Shown: positions 16,503 to 25,762, counted from the stretch's first letter. The stretch: DNA of 36,168 bases from Prochlorococcus sp. AG-412-I05 (GCA_003214855.1 QCLC01000018.1:1-36168); one strand, 5' to 3'. The notes: generated from the letters alone by a model not told the origin. Translations and numbers: made by a program.

Positions 16503-16752
16503 TACTGAGCTCAGCAATAAGAAATTAGCCGCTGGTTTGCTAGGGATCTTTCTTGGCGCTTTCGGTATTCATAAGTTTGTATTGGGGTTTAATACACCTG
16601 CAATTATTATGCTTGTGCTGACTATTGCAACTTGCGGTTTTGCAGGTTTTGTGATGGGAATAATCGGCTTGATTGAAGGTATCATTTATCTCACAAAGAC
16701 ACCTGAAGAATTCAAAGAGATTTATATCGATGGTCAGAGGGGGTGGTTCTGA
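16486..16752 (+). CDS. TM2-domain membrane protein
   Basis: 88 residues. After a short polar N-terminus come two membrane helices separated by a short turn: KKLAAGLLGIFLGAFGIHKFVLGF (its GxFGxHxFxLG core is the TM2 signature) and AGFVMGIIGLIEGIIYLT. TM2 proteins occur in all kingdoms and their function is mostly unknown. ATG 16486 lies inside the end of menE (17-base overlap); a TTG two codons upstream is possible. The coding bases are richer in A and T than menE, which suggests a different history from the men genes even though they now appear to form one transcript. Confidence 0.85.
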   Translation: MASLSDTELSNKKLAAGLLGIFLGAFGIHKFVLGFNTPAIIMLVLTIATCGFAGFVMGIIGLIEGIIYLTKTPEEFKEIYIDGQRGWF

Positions 16753-17000
16753 TGGATGTTTCTTCGATGCGCACATTCCCACGATTGATGCTGGCGACAA
16801 CAGCTCTTCTTAGTTGCATAGCTTTCGCTTATTTCCCGCATAATGGTTTTCACCCTTTTGCATTGATGGCAAGTTTTTTACCTCTGCAGTTGGGTGCTTT
16901 GTGGTGGCTCAAATTGACCCAATCTTCCCCACGCCGGAAGCCTCCAGCCAGCGATCAATGCCTTCTGGCAGTGCACAGCGATGACGTGTCTGGGCGTTGA
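16752..17000 (+). CDS. Possible small two-helix membrane protein
   Basis: 82 residues from ATG 16752, which overlaps the stop of the TM2 gene by one base (TGATG). Residues ~8-24 (PRLMLATTALLSCIAFAYF) and ~33-50 (ALMASFLPLQLGALWWL) would form two membrane helices. The remaining ~28 residues are read from the opposite strand of the thioesterase gene's 3' end and look like antisense sequence, so the natural protein may be about 55 residues plus an accidental tail. I do not recognise a family. Confidence 0.45.
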   Translation: MDVSSMRTFPRLMLATTALLSCIAFAYFPHNGFHPFALMASFLPLQLGALWWLKLTQSSPRRKPPASDQCLLAVHSDDVSGR

Positions 17001-17364
17001 TCGCTAGATGGCGGATGAGAGCGTGAGCAGCGATGTGGTCGCCGCAGCGGAATTCGAAGTGCACTTGGAAGCTGTTTGGATTGAGTGACTCTGGGCGTAG
17101 CTCCACAACCAAGGCGTCGCCGTTTTGGATGGGACTGCGGAAGTCGGCTTGACAATGGACGATCGGCAAGGCCACTTCTGGTGTGGCCTCAGAGTTGCGG
17201 TTGCCAGGAAAGATCTCTGCGGTGGTTAGGCCGTAGTGCTCAAGACTTTCTTCCCATGACTCATGACACCAGCGGAATAGCTGATGGAAATGCATCACGC
17301 CGGCGGCATCAGTGTCGCCAAAACGCACGACGCGGCGCAGCAATAACCAGTTTTCTGGATTCAT
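16909..17364 (-). CDS. 1,4-Dihydroxy-2-naphthoyl-CoA thioesterase (hotdog fold)
   Basis: 151-residue 4HBT-type hotdog thioesterase. The N-terminal signature RRVVRFGDTDAAGVMHFHQLFRWCHESWEESL holds the catalytic Asp and the long hot-dog helix. In cyanobacteria this branch (like Synechocystis slr0204) hydrolyses dihydroxynaphthoyl-CoA to free DHNA, which MenA then phytylates; the location right behind menA-menC-menE supports that role. ATG 17364 is preferred because the family starts a few residues before the FGDTD block; an in-frame start at 17460 adds 32 unrelated residues. Transcribed toward the men operon (convergent), overlapping the small ORF by 92 bases. Confidence 0.88.
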   Translation of the reverse strand: MNPENWLLLRRVVRFGDTDAAGVMHFHQLFRWCHESWEESLEHYGLTTAEIFPGNRNSEATPEVALPIVHCQADFRSPIQNGDALVVELRPESLNPNSFQVHFEFRCGDHIAAHALIRHLAINAQTRHRCALPEGIDRWLEASGVGKIGSI

Positions 17365-17681
17365 GACTTTGATTGTGGTTGCTAGGCAAGACCACCACAA
17401 CGGTTTTGATTTGGATTGTGATGGGGTGATGGCGACAGATTTTATTGGTAGCGGATCCAACAGTTTGAGTGTTGTTGGTTCCTTCGCGAAGGGAAGCCTC
17501 TTTGGTAATGAATTGGTCTTGAATCTGCTAATAAGAACTCGTGCGAATTTAGGTCTTACTTAGCATTTTAAAACCTTTAATCATAGAGGTAGGCCTGAAG
17601 AGTATTTAATGAATGAGATGTAACAAGTACTGCAAGAAAAGGCTCATAAGGCTAAAACCTGCAAAGAACACAATTCTGCAA
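17365..17681. other. Non-coding stretch between the thioesterase and the RTX gene
   Basis: About 317 bases. It contains a perfect 12-base palindrome, CCTTCGCGAAGG at 17481-17492, which could form a short hairpin, and otherwise becomes AT-rich toward 17600. Promoters for both flanking genes (which diverge here) must lie in it, but I see no clear consensus. A frame reading from 17312 to 17563 on the plus strand is mostly antisense to the thioesterase and is not called. Confidence 0.5.
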
Positions 17682-19700
17682 ATGTCGATCTCGACTGATA
17701 CCACTCAAGTAACAGCAATTTTACCGAAGCTTTCACTGACTAATTTTGGCTTCCCTTGGTATAACGTTGACGAGAAGACCTTTGAAGACTATTGCAATAA
17801 CCTGCTCAATTTCGTGAACAATAGTAAGATCAAGACCTCGTATTTTCATATCAACGATTATACGGATGACGCAACTGGTAATGGAACGTATAACTATTTA
17901 AACCCAAATCCGCCGTCGGGCATGAGAAAAGATAAAGGGACAGGTGAGATCACTCCTTGGATTGTTACTTATTGGTTGGATAAGCTGCCTAGTCAGGTTG
18001 AAGCTGGTGTTGTAACTACTGTGAATCCTACGGATCCCTGGAAAAGCGATCCAAGCAATACAGCTGGTAATGCAAGTATTGGCGATGGAACAACTGGTCA
18101 TCCGAAGGATAATATGCGCCAAAGTTTTGAACTCATCCAAGCAATCAACAATGCTGCCGGTGCAAAGAAGATTACTCATATGGAATTTGATCATGAGGGT
18201 GGTGGTGCCTATCAAGATGACACGCCATATGGGGGAGTGAATGGCCAGCCAGTTGGAATTGGCTACACGAAGTGGCTATGGAATCGATATATGCCAGAAA
18301 GTGTAAGATTCACTGATCAAGACGCAAGTCAACAAGGGTTTGCTGGCCATTATAATTATGGCTTTGTTAATTATCGAACCGAAGCTTGGGCTGAGTCAAG
18401 CGGTGGATCTATGGAAGCCTTTGCAGAAAATTACTGGTTTGGTGAGTTGGAATATGAACCAAATGAGTTTGACTTTGCGATGGATTTTAGCGTCGATAGA
18501 GATACTCGCTTGCATCAATTCTTGTCTACAGAAACTATGACTGAAGCTCTTGGTGATAGTCCCGGCAAGATCATTCAAGGGAATATTGATAATGATTATC
18601 CGAATGGCCGAATCAAGGGTGGAGGAACAAGCTTGAATTGGTTTGGAATTCCTGATCTTGATAATAAGTCAGTGCATGTTTTAGCACCTCATAATGTTGA
18701 TACGCCGTATCGTTATTTTCGCGAGTTCCCAGAGCTGCTGGCTGGGATGTTCTCTGACCACGATTACCCTTCTGGGGGGGGCGCCTTCAAAGCTTCATCC
18801 AGATACGAAGGGTTGGGGCCCTCCACATTTAGACGAGATTTATTATCAACCTTTAGATTTAACAAAAAGAAATGGTGATACTGATACGCCTCAAGGCGGT
18901 GTTCCGCTATTCTCTATCGAGAACCTTTCAAGTACCAATCAAGCCAGGGTTGGTACGACTAATCGCCTCCAAGATATCCAAGGTGTCCCTGCTGACAGCT
19001 TGATCGCGAAGGCGATTAAAGAGCTTGATCAAAATATTAGTAAGCCGGGCAAAATAGTCGATTCGATGAAAGACCTGAATGGCTTTGCTGGTACTTTTGA
19101 TGGCTTGAGTGCTCTTGACTACAGCAAGTTTATTGACTTCCTTAATGCGGCCGCCAAGGAGATTAATCCTGATGATCCTGAATCTGTCACCCTTTCAATC
19201 TATGAAGCACCCTTTTTGCCGATGTCATGGATAGATCAGAAAGTACCCAATAGTTGGGACGCAGAAGTTATTGAAGGATCTAATGATGTGGAAGATACTT
19301 TAACAGCAGGGAATGGTAGCCAGACTCTGATGGGCCTCATGCTTGACGATATATTGATTGGCGGTTCGGGAAGTGATTTTTGGTTGGGTGTGAGGGTGCA
19401 GACGCCTTTCAGTTTAATAGTGTGGATGATTCTCGACCAGGCGGGAAACGTGATGTGATTACAGACTTCAATGGCGAGGAGGGAGATCGTATTGATTTCT
19501 CGAATATTCAGAATGCGATTAAATTTATTGGTTCGGCTGAGTTCAGTGGATCTCCAGGAGAGGTGAGATTTGAAGACGGTATTTTGCAGGTTAATACAGA
19601 TAGAGATCAAAATAGCGATATGGAGATAGAGCTTGCAGGTGTGCAGAGTTTCTCGAGTGATTATTTGCTCTTGGCGCGTCATTGGACCCAGCTTATTTAA
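17682..19700 (+). pseudogene. Large RTX-type secreted protein broken by two frameshifts
   Basis: Three plus-strand frames join into one protein of about 670 residues. Frame 1 from ATG 17682 (MSISTDTTQV; ATG 17613 is an alternative) runs to a G8 tract at 18774-18781; removing one G continues into SGGAPSKLHPDTKGWGPPHL in the second frame. That frame runs to a T5 tract at 19377-19381; adding one T gives GSGSDFLVGCEGADAFQF and continues to the stop at 19700. The C-terminus (DDILIGGSGSDFLVG ... DVITDFNGEEGDRIDFS) resembles the calcium-binding nonapeptide and serralysin-type secretion end of RTX proteins. The N-terminal ~370 residues, with THMEFDHEGGGAY and NYGFVNYRTEAWAESSGG, look like an enzyme domain I cannot name. 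No signal peptide, as expected for type I secretion. AT-rich relative to neighbours. Confidence 0.75.
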
Positions 19701-19709
19701 TCATAACCT

Positions 19710-19725
19710 TGAGCTGGCCAGCTCA
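19710..19725. terminator. Perfect 16-base palindrome after the RTX gene
   Basis: TGAGCTGGCCAGCTCA begins 10 bases after the stop at 19700 and can fold as a 6-bp stem with a GGCC loop. No T-run follows, so it may be a weak terminator, an RNA-stabilising hairpin or a protein-binding site. Confidence 0.4.
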
Positions 19726-19874
19726 GAAAGATTCTTCAAATCATCTCAAGTACAAACTCTTGCATTGGGCTTGCAAGGTTTGATCTCGTTGCTCTATTGA
19801 TTGCTTGTGATGTCATTGCGTCACTCTGCTAGCGGCTGATGTGATTGACTACATGTTAGCCCTCATATCTGATC

Positions 19875-20003
19875 ATGAGAGTCAATCTCAACGGGGAGAA
19901 GAATGCAGCAGGTAATGTCTTCGCGTATATCACCATTGGCCTGGCATTAGGGCTTAATGGATTGGTGATAGCAGCTTGGCTAATTTGGACAAGATTGAAC
20001 TAG
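19875..20003 (+). CDS. Candidate 42-residue single-helix membrane protein
   Basis: An ATG-to-TAG frame with a charged N-terminus (MRVNLNGEKNAAGN), one clean membrane helix (VFAYITIGLALGLNGLVIAAWLIW) and a basic end (TRLN). The size and shape are those of the small subunits found in photosystems, cytochrome b6f and NDH-1, but I do not match it to a known one. It stands alone in an otherwise gene-free stretch between the RTX gene and the ndhH-DUF2752 pair, which are on the other strand. No strong ribosome-binding site is visible before 19875. Stop-free coding of a perfect helix in a non-coding gap makes chance less likely. Confidence 0.5.
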   Translation: MRVNLNGEKNAAGNVFAYITIGLALGLNGLVIAAWLIWTRLN

Positions 20004-20082
20004 TCAGTATCTATTTCGATCTCAGTAAAAGGCTCCGCATCAGCTCAAAACTTTTCTTATTTTTTTGCTCTTTGTGGATTCC

Positions 20083-20463
20083 TCAGTACACAGGGAATGC
20101 TTCCATTCCTAGGCCAAAGTTCAAGCCAAGTCTCACGAGCCAGTAGCTGATCAACGCAACGGCTGCCGCGATCAAATGCCAAGCGTGGATAGTAAAGGGC
20201 ATCAATCTGCGCTGTTGGATTGCCATCACCGACCAGACGATCAACATTGCTGCCACCACTGGCCCAAAAGCATGCCATTGCATTGAGCTATTCAGATCTC
20301 CATGCAGTACTTCAGTCGTGGCCCTAGTAAGGAAGCAGGTTGGGCAGGGAATGCCCGTTAGCGCTCGCAGCGGGCATGGCCAGCCTGGTAGCGATGGATG
20401 CAGACCTTTGATCCATAGGTAGCCAGTGAGTGTTGCTGGCAGTAGATAACCAGCCCGTTGCAT
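20083..20463 (-). CDS. DUF2752 membrane protein
   Basis: 126 residues with three predicted membrane helices. The family hallmark is clear near residues 28-48: WPCPLRALTGIPCPTCFLTRA, with three cysteines in the CP-(x)n-GIPCPxC pattern and the following Thr/Arg. The function of DUF2752 proteins is unknown; the cysteines suggest metal or redox chemistry at the membrane face, which is inference. It starts 32 bases after ndhH on the same strand and is probably co-transcribed with it. Confidence 0.85.
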   Translation of the reverse strand: MQRAGYLLPATLTGYLWIKGLHPSLPGWPCPLRALTGIPCPTCFLTRATTEVLHGDLNSSMQWHAFGPVVAAMLIVWSVMAIQQRRLMPFTIHAWHLIAAAVALISYWLVRLGLNFGLGMEAFPVY

Positions 20464-20495
20464 CCGTCGCAGAAAACGGTTCAGTGCCTTGTGCC

Positions 20496-21680
20496 TTAGC
20501 GATCCACAGACCCCATGATCACGTCGATGGAGCCAAGGATCGCCATGATGTCTGCGACTTTCGCTCCCTTGAGGATATGGGGAAGGATTTGCAGGTTATT
20601 GAGGTCAGCAGCGCGGATTTTGAAACGCCATGGTGTGACGTCATTGTTGCCCTGTAGGAAGACGCCGATTTCTCCCTTGCCTGACTCAAGCCTGGTGTAC
20701 AGCTCACCATTAGGGATCTTGAAGGTGGGTGCAACTTTCTTGGCGACGTATTGATAGTCAAATCCCATAAAGGGGCTTGTCTTACCCTTCGCCATCCGCT
20801 GAGCTTCGAGGTTTTCTGTTGGTCCGCCTGGGATCATCTCGCAGGCCTGGCGCAGGATCTTCAGCGATTGGCGCATTTCTTCGATCCGAACGCGATAGCG
20901 CGCATAGCAATCGCCTTCTTTCTCCCAGGCGACATTCCAATCGAAGTCGTCATAGCACTCGTAGTGATCCACTTTGCGTAGATCCCATGGCACTCCTGAG
21001 GCCCGCAGCATTGGCCCTGAAAGGCTCCAGTTGATCGCCTCATCGCGTCCAATGGCGCCCAAACCTTCGATGCGGCGACGAAAAATTGGGTTGTTGGTGA
21101 TTAGTTTTTCGTACTCATCGATTTTGGGACCAAACCAGTCGCAGAAGTCTTGGCATTTCTCCAGCCAACCCCAAGGCAAATCACAGGCGACGCCACCGAT
21201 GCGGAAATAGTTGTTGTTGATCAACCGTTGCCCTGTGGCGGCTTCCCACAGGTCGTAGATCATTTCTCTTTCTCGGAAGATATAGAAAAAGGGTGTTTGG
21301 GCACCCACATCAGCGAGGAAGGGGCCAAGCCAGAGCAGGTGGTTGGCAATGCGATTGAGCTCGAGCATCAATACGCGGATGTAGCTGGCTCGCTTCGGCA
21401 CAGAGATGTTGGCCAAGCGCTCCGGAGCGTTCACGACGATTGCCTCGTAGAACATGCCGGCTGCATAGTCCATGCGGCTCACGTAGGGCACGAACATCAC
21501 ACTCGTGCGGTTTTCGGCAATTTTTTCCATGCCCCGATGGAGATAACCGATCACCGGTTCGCAGTCCACCACGTCTTCACCGTCGAGGGTGACCACCAGC
21601 CTCAGTACTCCATGCATCGAGGGATGATGGGGGCCGAAGTTGACGACCATTGGCTCCGTACGCGTTTCCAGCTGCGACAT
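20496..21680 (-). CDS. ndhH: NAD(P)H-quinone oxidoreductase subunit H
   Basis: 394 residues; the 49-kDa-type subunit of the cyanobacterial NDH-1 complex, which in photosynthetic cells drives cyclic electron flow from ferredoxin and respiration. Family segments are all there: [105 protein letters not shown], and the C-terminal DVIMGSVDR. The protein lines the quinone-binding cavity with NdhK at the membrane junction. Other ndh genes are not adjacent. It diverges from rsmH with 46 bases between the starts. Confidence 0.97.
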   Translation of the reverse strand: MSQLETRTEPMVVNFGPHHPSMHGVLRLVVTLDGEDVVDCEPVIGYLHRGMEKIAENRTSVMFVPYVSRMDYAAGMFYEAIVVNAPERLANISVPKRASYIRVLMLELNRIANHLLWLGPFLADVGAQTPFFYIFREREMIYDLWEAATGQRLINNNYFRIGGVACDLPWGWLEKCQDFCDWFGPKIDEYEKLITNNPIFRRRIEGLGAIGRDEAINWSLSGPMLRASGVPWDLRKVDHYECYDDFDWNVAWEKEGDCYARYRVRIEEMRQSLKILRQACEMIPGGPTENLEAQRMAKGKTSPFMGFDYQYVAKKVAPTFKIPNGELYTRLESGKGEIGVFLQGNNDVTPWRFKIRAADLNNLQILPHILKGAKVADIMAILGSIDVIMGSVDR

Positions 21681-21726
21681 GGGGCCTTGAGTTGCAGAGC
21701 GTTAGCGGGATCTTAGGAAGGAACCC

Positions 21727-22659
21727 ATGCCCGATTCGTCTATTAACTCGGATTCAGGTTTCAAGCATCTGCCCGTACTGGCAGATGCCATGTCGCAGCC
21801 TGTCGCTGCTTTGCCTGCACAGCTGCTTGATGGTGGGTTGATGATTGATGCCACCCTTGGCGGCGGCGGCCACAGTGCTCTGTTGTTGGAACGTCATCCA
21901 GATCTCCGTCTGATCGGTTTGGACCAAGATCCAACGGCTCGTGCGGCGGCGGCTGAACGGCTGGCGCTATTTGGAGATCGCGTCACGATCGTGGCGACTA
22001 ATTTTGTTGATTTCAGCCCTGCCGAGCCGGCAGTGGTGGTGATGGCTGACTTGGGAGTAAGCAGTCCCCAACTGGATGTGGCGCAAAGGGGTTTTAGCTT
22101 TCGCCTTGATGGTCCGCTCGACATGCGCATGAACCCCAAAGTGGGCGAAACGGCGGCTGAGTTGATTGGGCGTCTCGAAGAAACCGAGCTGGCAGATCTC
22201 ATCTATGCCTATGGAGAAGAGCGCTTGTCCCGTCGCATCGCCCGGCGCATTAAGCACGATCTGGCAGAGCAAGGACCCTATGCCGGCACCGCCGCTTTGG
22301 CTTATGCGGTGGCTGGTTGCTATCCGCCGAAGGCCCGTCGTGGTCGTATCCATCCAGCCACCCGCACGTTTCAGGCCCTGCGCATTGCTGTGAATGATGA
22401 ATTGGATGCCTTAGATCGCTTCTTGCAAAAGGCCCCTGACTGGTTAGTACCAGGTGGTTTGCTCGCAGTGATCAGCTTTCATTCCCTTGAAGACCGTCGC
22501 GTCAAGACCGCTTTCTTGCATGATCAGCGCCTGGAGCGGCTAACCCGTAAGCCTGTGGTGGCCAGTGAAATGGAGATCGCTGCCAATCCACGCAGCCGTA
22601 GTGCAAAGTGTCGGTTCGCTCGCCGCTTGCCTCAAGCGATGACTGCCGATGCCCGCTGA
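21727..22659 (+). CDS. rsmH: 16S rRNA m4C1402 methyltransferase
   Basis: 310-residue SAM-dependent enzyme that N4-methylates C1402 in the ribosomal P site. Markers: [13 protein letters not shown], the SAM loop [83 protein letters not shown] and [16 protein letters not shown] good ribosome-binding site (AGGAAGG) precedes ATG 21727. Often the first gene of the division/cell-wall cluster in other bacteria, here it is followed by a DUF456 gene that overlaps its stop by 11 bases. Confidence 0.97.
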   Translation: MPDSSINSDSGFKHLPVLADAMSQPVAALPAQLLDGGLMIDATLGGGGHSALLLERHPDLRLIGLDQDPTARAAAAERLALFGDRVTIVATNFVDFSPAEPAVVVMADLGVSSPQLDVAQRGFSFRLDGPLDMRMNPKVGETAAELIGRLEETELADLIYAYGEERLSRRIARRIKHDLAEQGPYAGTAALAYAVAGCYPPKARRGRIHPATRTFQALRIAVNDELDALDRFLQKAPDWLVPGGLLAVISFHSLEDRRVKTAFLHDQRLERLTRKPVVASEMEIAANPRSRSAKCRFARRLPQAMTADAR

Positions 22660-23185
22660 TCCAATCTGGTGGTGGGCTTTTGGAGTGCAACTGTTAGCTC
22701 TGCCTGGAGCCTTGTTGCCGGTGCTACCGAGTTTGTTGTGGTTGCCGCTCGGGGCTGGGTTATGGGTTTGGCATGTGGGCTGGAGTGCAGGTTGGCTCAG
22801 TCTTGGTTTGGCCTGCATTGTTTTTTTACTTGGCCTTATTGCTGATCTGTTAGCGGTAGCTCTTGCTTCTGCTCGTTTACGTGCAAGCCGCTGGGCAGTT
22901 TTGGGTGCTGGATTGGGGCTGCTGCTTGGCTTGGTGGGTCTGTTGCCGGCTTTGCCTTTTGGAGGCCCATTGCTAGGTGCTCTCTTTGGACCTTGGCTGG
23001 GTGCTGCTTTGGTGGAAACGTTGACGGCTAGTCAACCTCCGTTAGCACTTGGATGGTTGCTTGCAGCTCGTCGTGGTGCGCTGGTCGGGCTTGCAGTGGT
23101 TGCTGGCTTATTGGTGAGCCGAGTAGCACAATTCGTTTTGGCGCTACTCGGCATCGCTGGTTTTTGGCTGCTCAGTTGGGCTTAA
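22649..23185 (+). CDS. DUF456-type small membrane protein
   Basis: 178 residues, nearly all hydrophobic, with 4-6 membrane helices. The Gly-rich repeats ([34 protein letters not shown] split over the middle) match the glycine-zipper-like pattern of DUF456, whose function is unknown. Start ATG 22649 lies within the end of rsmH in another frame. The 3' end overlaps by 14 bases the convergent gene at 23172. The call rests on the overall pattern and is moderately secure. Confidence 0.78.
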   Translation: MPADPIWWWAFGVQLLALPGALLPVLPSLLWLPLGAGLWVWHVGWSAGWLSLGLACIVFLLGLIADLLAVALASARLRASRWAVLGAGLGLLLGLVGLLPALPFGGPLLGALFGPWLGAALVETLTASQPPLALGWLLAARRGALVGLAVVAGLLVSRVAQFVLALLGIAGFWLLSWA

Positions 23186-23942
23186 GCAGACCAGTGTTGT
23201 CTGTGCTGCCGAACAACTGACGGTAGGCGGCAGTTGAGATGCAAACCATGGCAGGAACCATCACGAAGAGGCCTCCATAGTGGAAGGTGGCGGCGATGGC
23301 ATGGATCACAGCCTCCACGATCAGCAGCCAGAGCACGATCCACCAGGAAGGGTTGATCACATCGATACCAGAACGCATTGCATTGGCTGAGTTCTTGCTG
23401 CCAAGCAGACTGTTTTGAACGAGGAACTGTTGGGTGACCAGGAACCAGATTGCAAAGATTGCTAGGGCAATGCTTGGAATCACGATTAGGGCTTGATTGA
23501 TCTGGCCTAGCCCCAGGCCTATCAGGTAGGCAATCACCGAGGCAACAGCGACCACCACGATATAAAGGATCAGCGAGCCCAGTAGCCGCCAGCTGGAGGT
23601 TTGATCCCAACGTGTAAAGACGGCGAAGTCAGGTTTTTGACCATCGAGTGCTGTCCAAGCGCCTCGGATTAGTCCCACAATTCCCCAAAGCACCACGATG
23701 ATGTAACCGATCAGGCCAACGACCAGCAGTAGATAACCCAGTACTGGATGTAACCATGCAACTTCTTTGACAGCGGCGATGCGAGTACCGCCAAGCGCAG
23801 CAATGCCGATGAAGGGGAGCGTGACCATCCCCACCAGGATTTGGAATAGCAAAAAACTCCAGGGAGCTTTACAGAAGGCGTTCCAGCCGTCCTCGACGGC
23901 TTTGAGCACCTGAAGGCTGGGGCCGGTTGGAGTAGTTGCCAC
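23172..23942 (-). CDS. Integral membrane protein of unknown function
   Basis: 256 residues with about six membrane helices. The N-terminus (LQVLKAVEDGWNAFCKAPWSFLLFQILVG) is a pattern seen in membrane proteins of the DUF975/DUF4013-like type that begin with an amphipathic segment followed by 'W..F.....' and a helix. A C-terminal block, GLFVMVPAMVCISTAAYRQLFG, also recalls that group. No catalytic residues stand out. It lies 94 bases downstream of the cysteine desulfurase gene on the same strand. I do not assign a function. Confidence 0.75.
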   Translation of the reverse strand: MATTPTGPSLQVLKAVEDGWNAFCKAPWSFLLFQILVGMVTLPFIGIAALGGTRIAAVKEVAWLHPVLGYLLLVVGLIGYIIVVLWGIVGLIRGAWTALDGQKPDFAVFTRWDQTSSWRLLGSLILYIVVVAVASVIAYLIGLGLGQINQALIVIPSIALAIFAIWFLVTQQFLVQNSLLGSKNSANAMRSGIDVINPSWWIVLWLLIVEAVIHAIAATFHYGGLFVMVPAMVCISTAAYRQLFGSTDNTGLLKPN

Positions 23943-24036
23943 CGTCTTAGTTACAGATACTTCTGAAAAGTAGCCTTTGTAACAGTTTTGCTCAGGATTT
24001 TGTGAAAGTGCGACATCGATTGTGGGGCAGTTGTTG

Positions 24037-25215
24037 CTATCCAGCTCTCAAGTCGGTCACGACATTGCTAATCGAATCCACAGCCTGGATGATCTCTTCG
24101 CTTGAGGTGTTGCGACCCAAGCTCAGCCGAAGCGAGGCTTCCGCCTCAGCTGATGTGCGACCTAAGGCCATCAGCACATGGGATGGGGCTCCTTGGCTGC
24201 AGGCAGAGCCGCTGCTGCAAGCAATGAGCGGTCGCAATTGTTGATGCAGGCTGCTGCCGCGCACTCCTGGAATTGTGATGTTGAGATTGTGAGGCAGCCT
24301 GTGCTCTAGCGATCCATTGAGGATGAGATCGGGGAGGCGTTCTCGTAAACCATCCCAGAGTTGATTGCGCAGCGTGCAGAGCTTGTCTTGGCGGCTCGTG
24401 ATGTCCTCCATGGCTAGCTCTACGGCTTTAGCGAGGCCCACAATTAATGGCACGGGTAGTGTCCCAGGCCTTAGGCCCTGCTCTTGGCCTCCACCCCACT
24501 GCAAGGGGTTGATTGGTACTTCAGGTCGTACGACGAGTGCGCCGATCCCTTTAGGGCCGTAAAGCTTGTGGCCGCTGATGCTGATCAGATCGAGCCCGAG
24601 AGCATCTGGATCGAGATGGACGTGACCAAAGGCTTGCGCTGCATCGCTATGCAGAACCACATCACGTTTGCGGCAAAGCTCTGACAGCTCTTCTAGGGGT
24701 TGGATGACGCCCGTTTCATTGTTGGCGATCATCACGCTCACGAGCAGCGTGTCGTTTTGAAATGCCTCAGCCAGCTGCTCCGGTCCCAGCAGACCATCCG
24801 CCCGTGGTTGTAGTTCCGTTAGTCGGAAACCTTCCTTTTGCAGTTGGCGCAGCGGATCGAGTACGGCATGGTGTTCAGTAACCAGCGTGATCAGGTGGCC
24901 TGGTGCTCCGCGTTGTTCTGCTCTTGCCCTGGCATGGCCGAGTAGCGCCAGGTTATTAGCTTCTGTGGCACCGCTCGTAAAGATCACTCGTTGCGGTGTG
25001 ACGCGCAGATGGCAGGCCAGTTGCTCTCGAGCGAGGCTCACTGCGGCTGCGGCCTTCAATCCAGAGCGATGTTGGCGGCTTGAGGCATTTCCCCAGTCCT
25101 CGCTCCAGTAGGCGGCCATGGCCTTGACAACCTCGGCAGCACAGGGTGTGGTTGCCTGATAATCCAAGGCAACGGGGGATGGTTTTAGGGATCCATTGGA
25201 AAGGCTTGGCAGCAT
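24037..25215 (-). CDS. Cysteine desulfurase (IscS/NifS type)
   Basis: 392-residue PLP enzyme that removes sulfur from cysteine for Fe-S cluster and thiolation pathways. Seen: ALDYQATTPCAAEVV at the start, the EANN region TSGATEANNLALLGHA, EHHAVLDPL, NNETGVIQPLEEL, HSDAAQAFGHV, the PLP-Lys in SISGHKLYGPKGIGALVV and the persulfide Cys in CSSGSACSQGAPSHVL, whose short SSGSACS context is that of NifS/IscS rather than SufS. ATG 25215 is chosen because the family begins close to the LDYxATTP strand; starts at 25245 and 25281 are possible but would run into the divergent gene. No iscU or nifU is adjacent. Confidence 0.94.
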   Translation of the reverse strand: MLPSLSNGSLKPSPVALDYQATTPCAAEVVKAMAAYWSEDWGNASSRQHRSGLKAAAAVSLAREQLACHLRVTPQRVIFTSGATEANNLALLGHARARAEQRGAPGHLITLVTEHHAVLDPLRQLQKEGFRLTELQPRADGLLGPEQLAEAFQNDTLLVSVMIANNETGVIQPLEELSELCRKRDVVLHSDAAQAFGHVHLDPDALGLDLISISGHKLYGPKGIGALVVRPEVPINPLQWGGGQEQGLRPGTLPVPLIVGLAKAVELAMEDITSRQDKLCTLRNQLWDGLRERLPDLILNGSLEHRLPHNLNITIPGVRGSSLHQQLRPLIACSSGSACSQGAPSHVLMALGRTSAEAEASLRLSLGRNTSSEEIIQAVDSISNVVTDLRAG

Positions 25216-25243
25216 GGTGGCAAGTTCCGTTGCTCTGTCGCGC

Positions 25244-25762
25244 ATGCGTCGTTCTTTCAGGATCGTTGGTCTGAGCCTCACGGCCCTGGTTTTGTTATGC
25301 CTGCGCCCTTCAGAGGCTATTGAGCCTCAGGAGGTTATTGAGCAGATGAAGAAGAATCGGCCTGCCAACTTGGTGGTGTTAATTAAGCGCCCTGATGTTG
25401 GTGGCGACTATCTCTTGGGGATGTATGCGCTCAAGACGGACAAGTTTGATCAGGATCTGCGCCGCTTCAAACTTTGGCAGGAGTGGTCATATGACCTCAA
25501 CGTTCACACGGAGTCAGTGAGCTGCAGCCCCGAAGAACCTCTACGGATCACCCGAGATCGCAGAGCGGTGTATGTGCGTCGTCTTAATCCAGGGGGGATT
25601 GTGAACCCTGCGAATCGGGAGGACCATCTTGTGTGGTGGGCGGCTTGTGTCCCAGAGCTGGGCGGCACAGATCCAACCAATCTGAAAGAAAAGGCTCTAT
25701 CACTCGGTTATTCAACCGTGTTAGTTGAATCCCAAGAAGTCTTGGTCGGACCAGTCCGTTGA
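25244..25762 (+). CDS. Conserved-looking secreted protein of unknown function
   Basis: 172 residues from ATG 25244, with a clean signal peptide (MRRSFRIVGLSLTALVLLCL, cleavage likely after PSEA). The mature part is hydrophilic, with LVVLIKRPDVGGDYLLGMYALKT, paired cysteines (VSCSPEEP and WWAACVPE) that could form a disulfide in the periplasm or lumen, and no known motif. ATG 25214 in frame is a weaker alternative as it would move the basic n-region. Its start is only 28 bases from the cysteine desulfurase start on the opposite strand, so promoters must overlap coding sequence. The response regulator gene follows after 70 bases on the same strand. Confidence 0.72.
   Translation: MRRSFRIVGLSLTALVLLCLRPSEAIEPQEVIEQMKKNRPANLVVLIKRPDVGGDYLLGMYALKTDKFDQDLRRFKLWQEWSYDLNVHTESVSCSPEEPLRITRDRRAVYVRRLNPGGIVNPANREDHLVWWAACVPELGGTDPTNLKEKALSLGYSTVLVESQEVLVGPVR

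Noticed and set aside
17481-17492. CCTTCGCGAAGG palindrome as a dispersed repeat or regulatory element
   Set aside because: A similar string (28381-28390) occurs inside chlM but without wider similarity; not enough to call a repeat family.
17312-17563. 83-codon plus-strand frame between the thioesterase and RTX genes
   Set aside because: Its first part is antisense to the thioesterase N-terminus and the rest shows no protein-like pattern.
21150-21716. 188-codon plus-strand open frame opposite ndhH
   Set aside because: Antisense to ndhH and rich in His and Val as expected from reverse-strand codons; no independent evidence.
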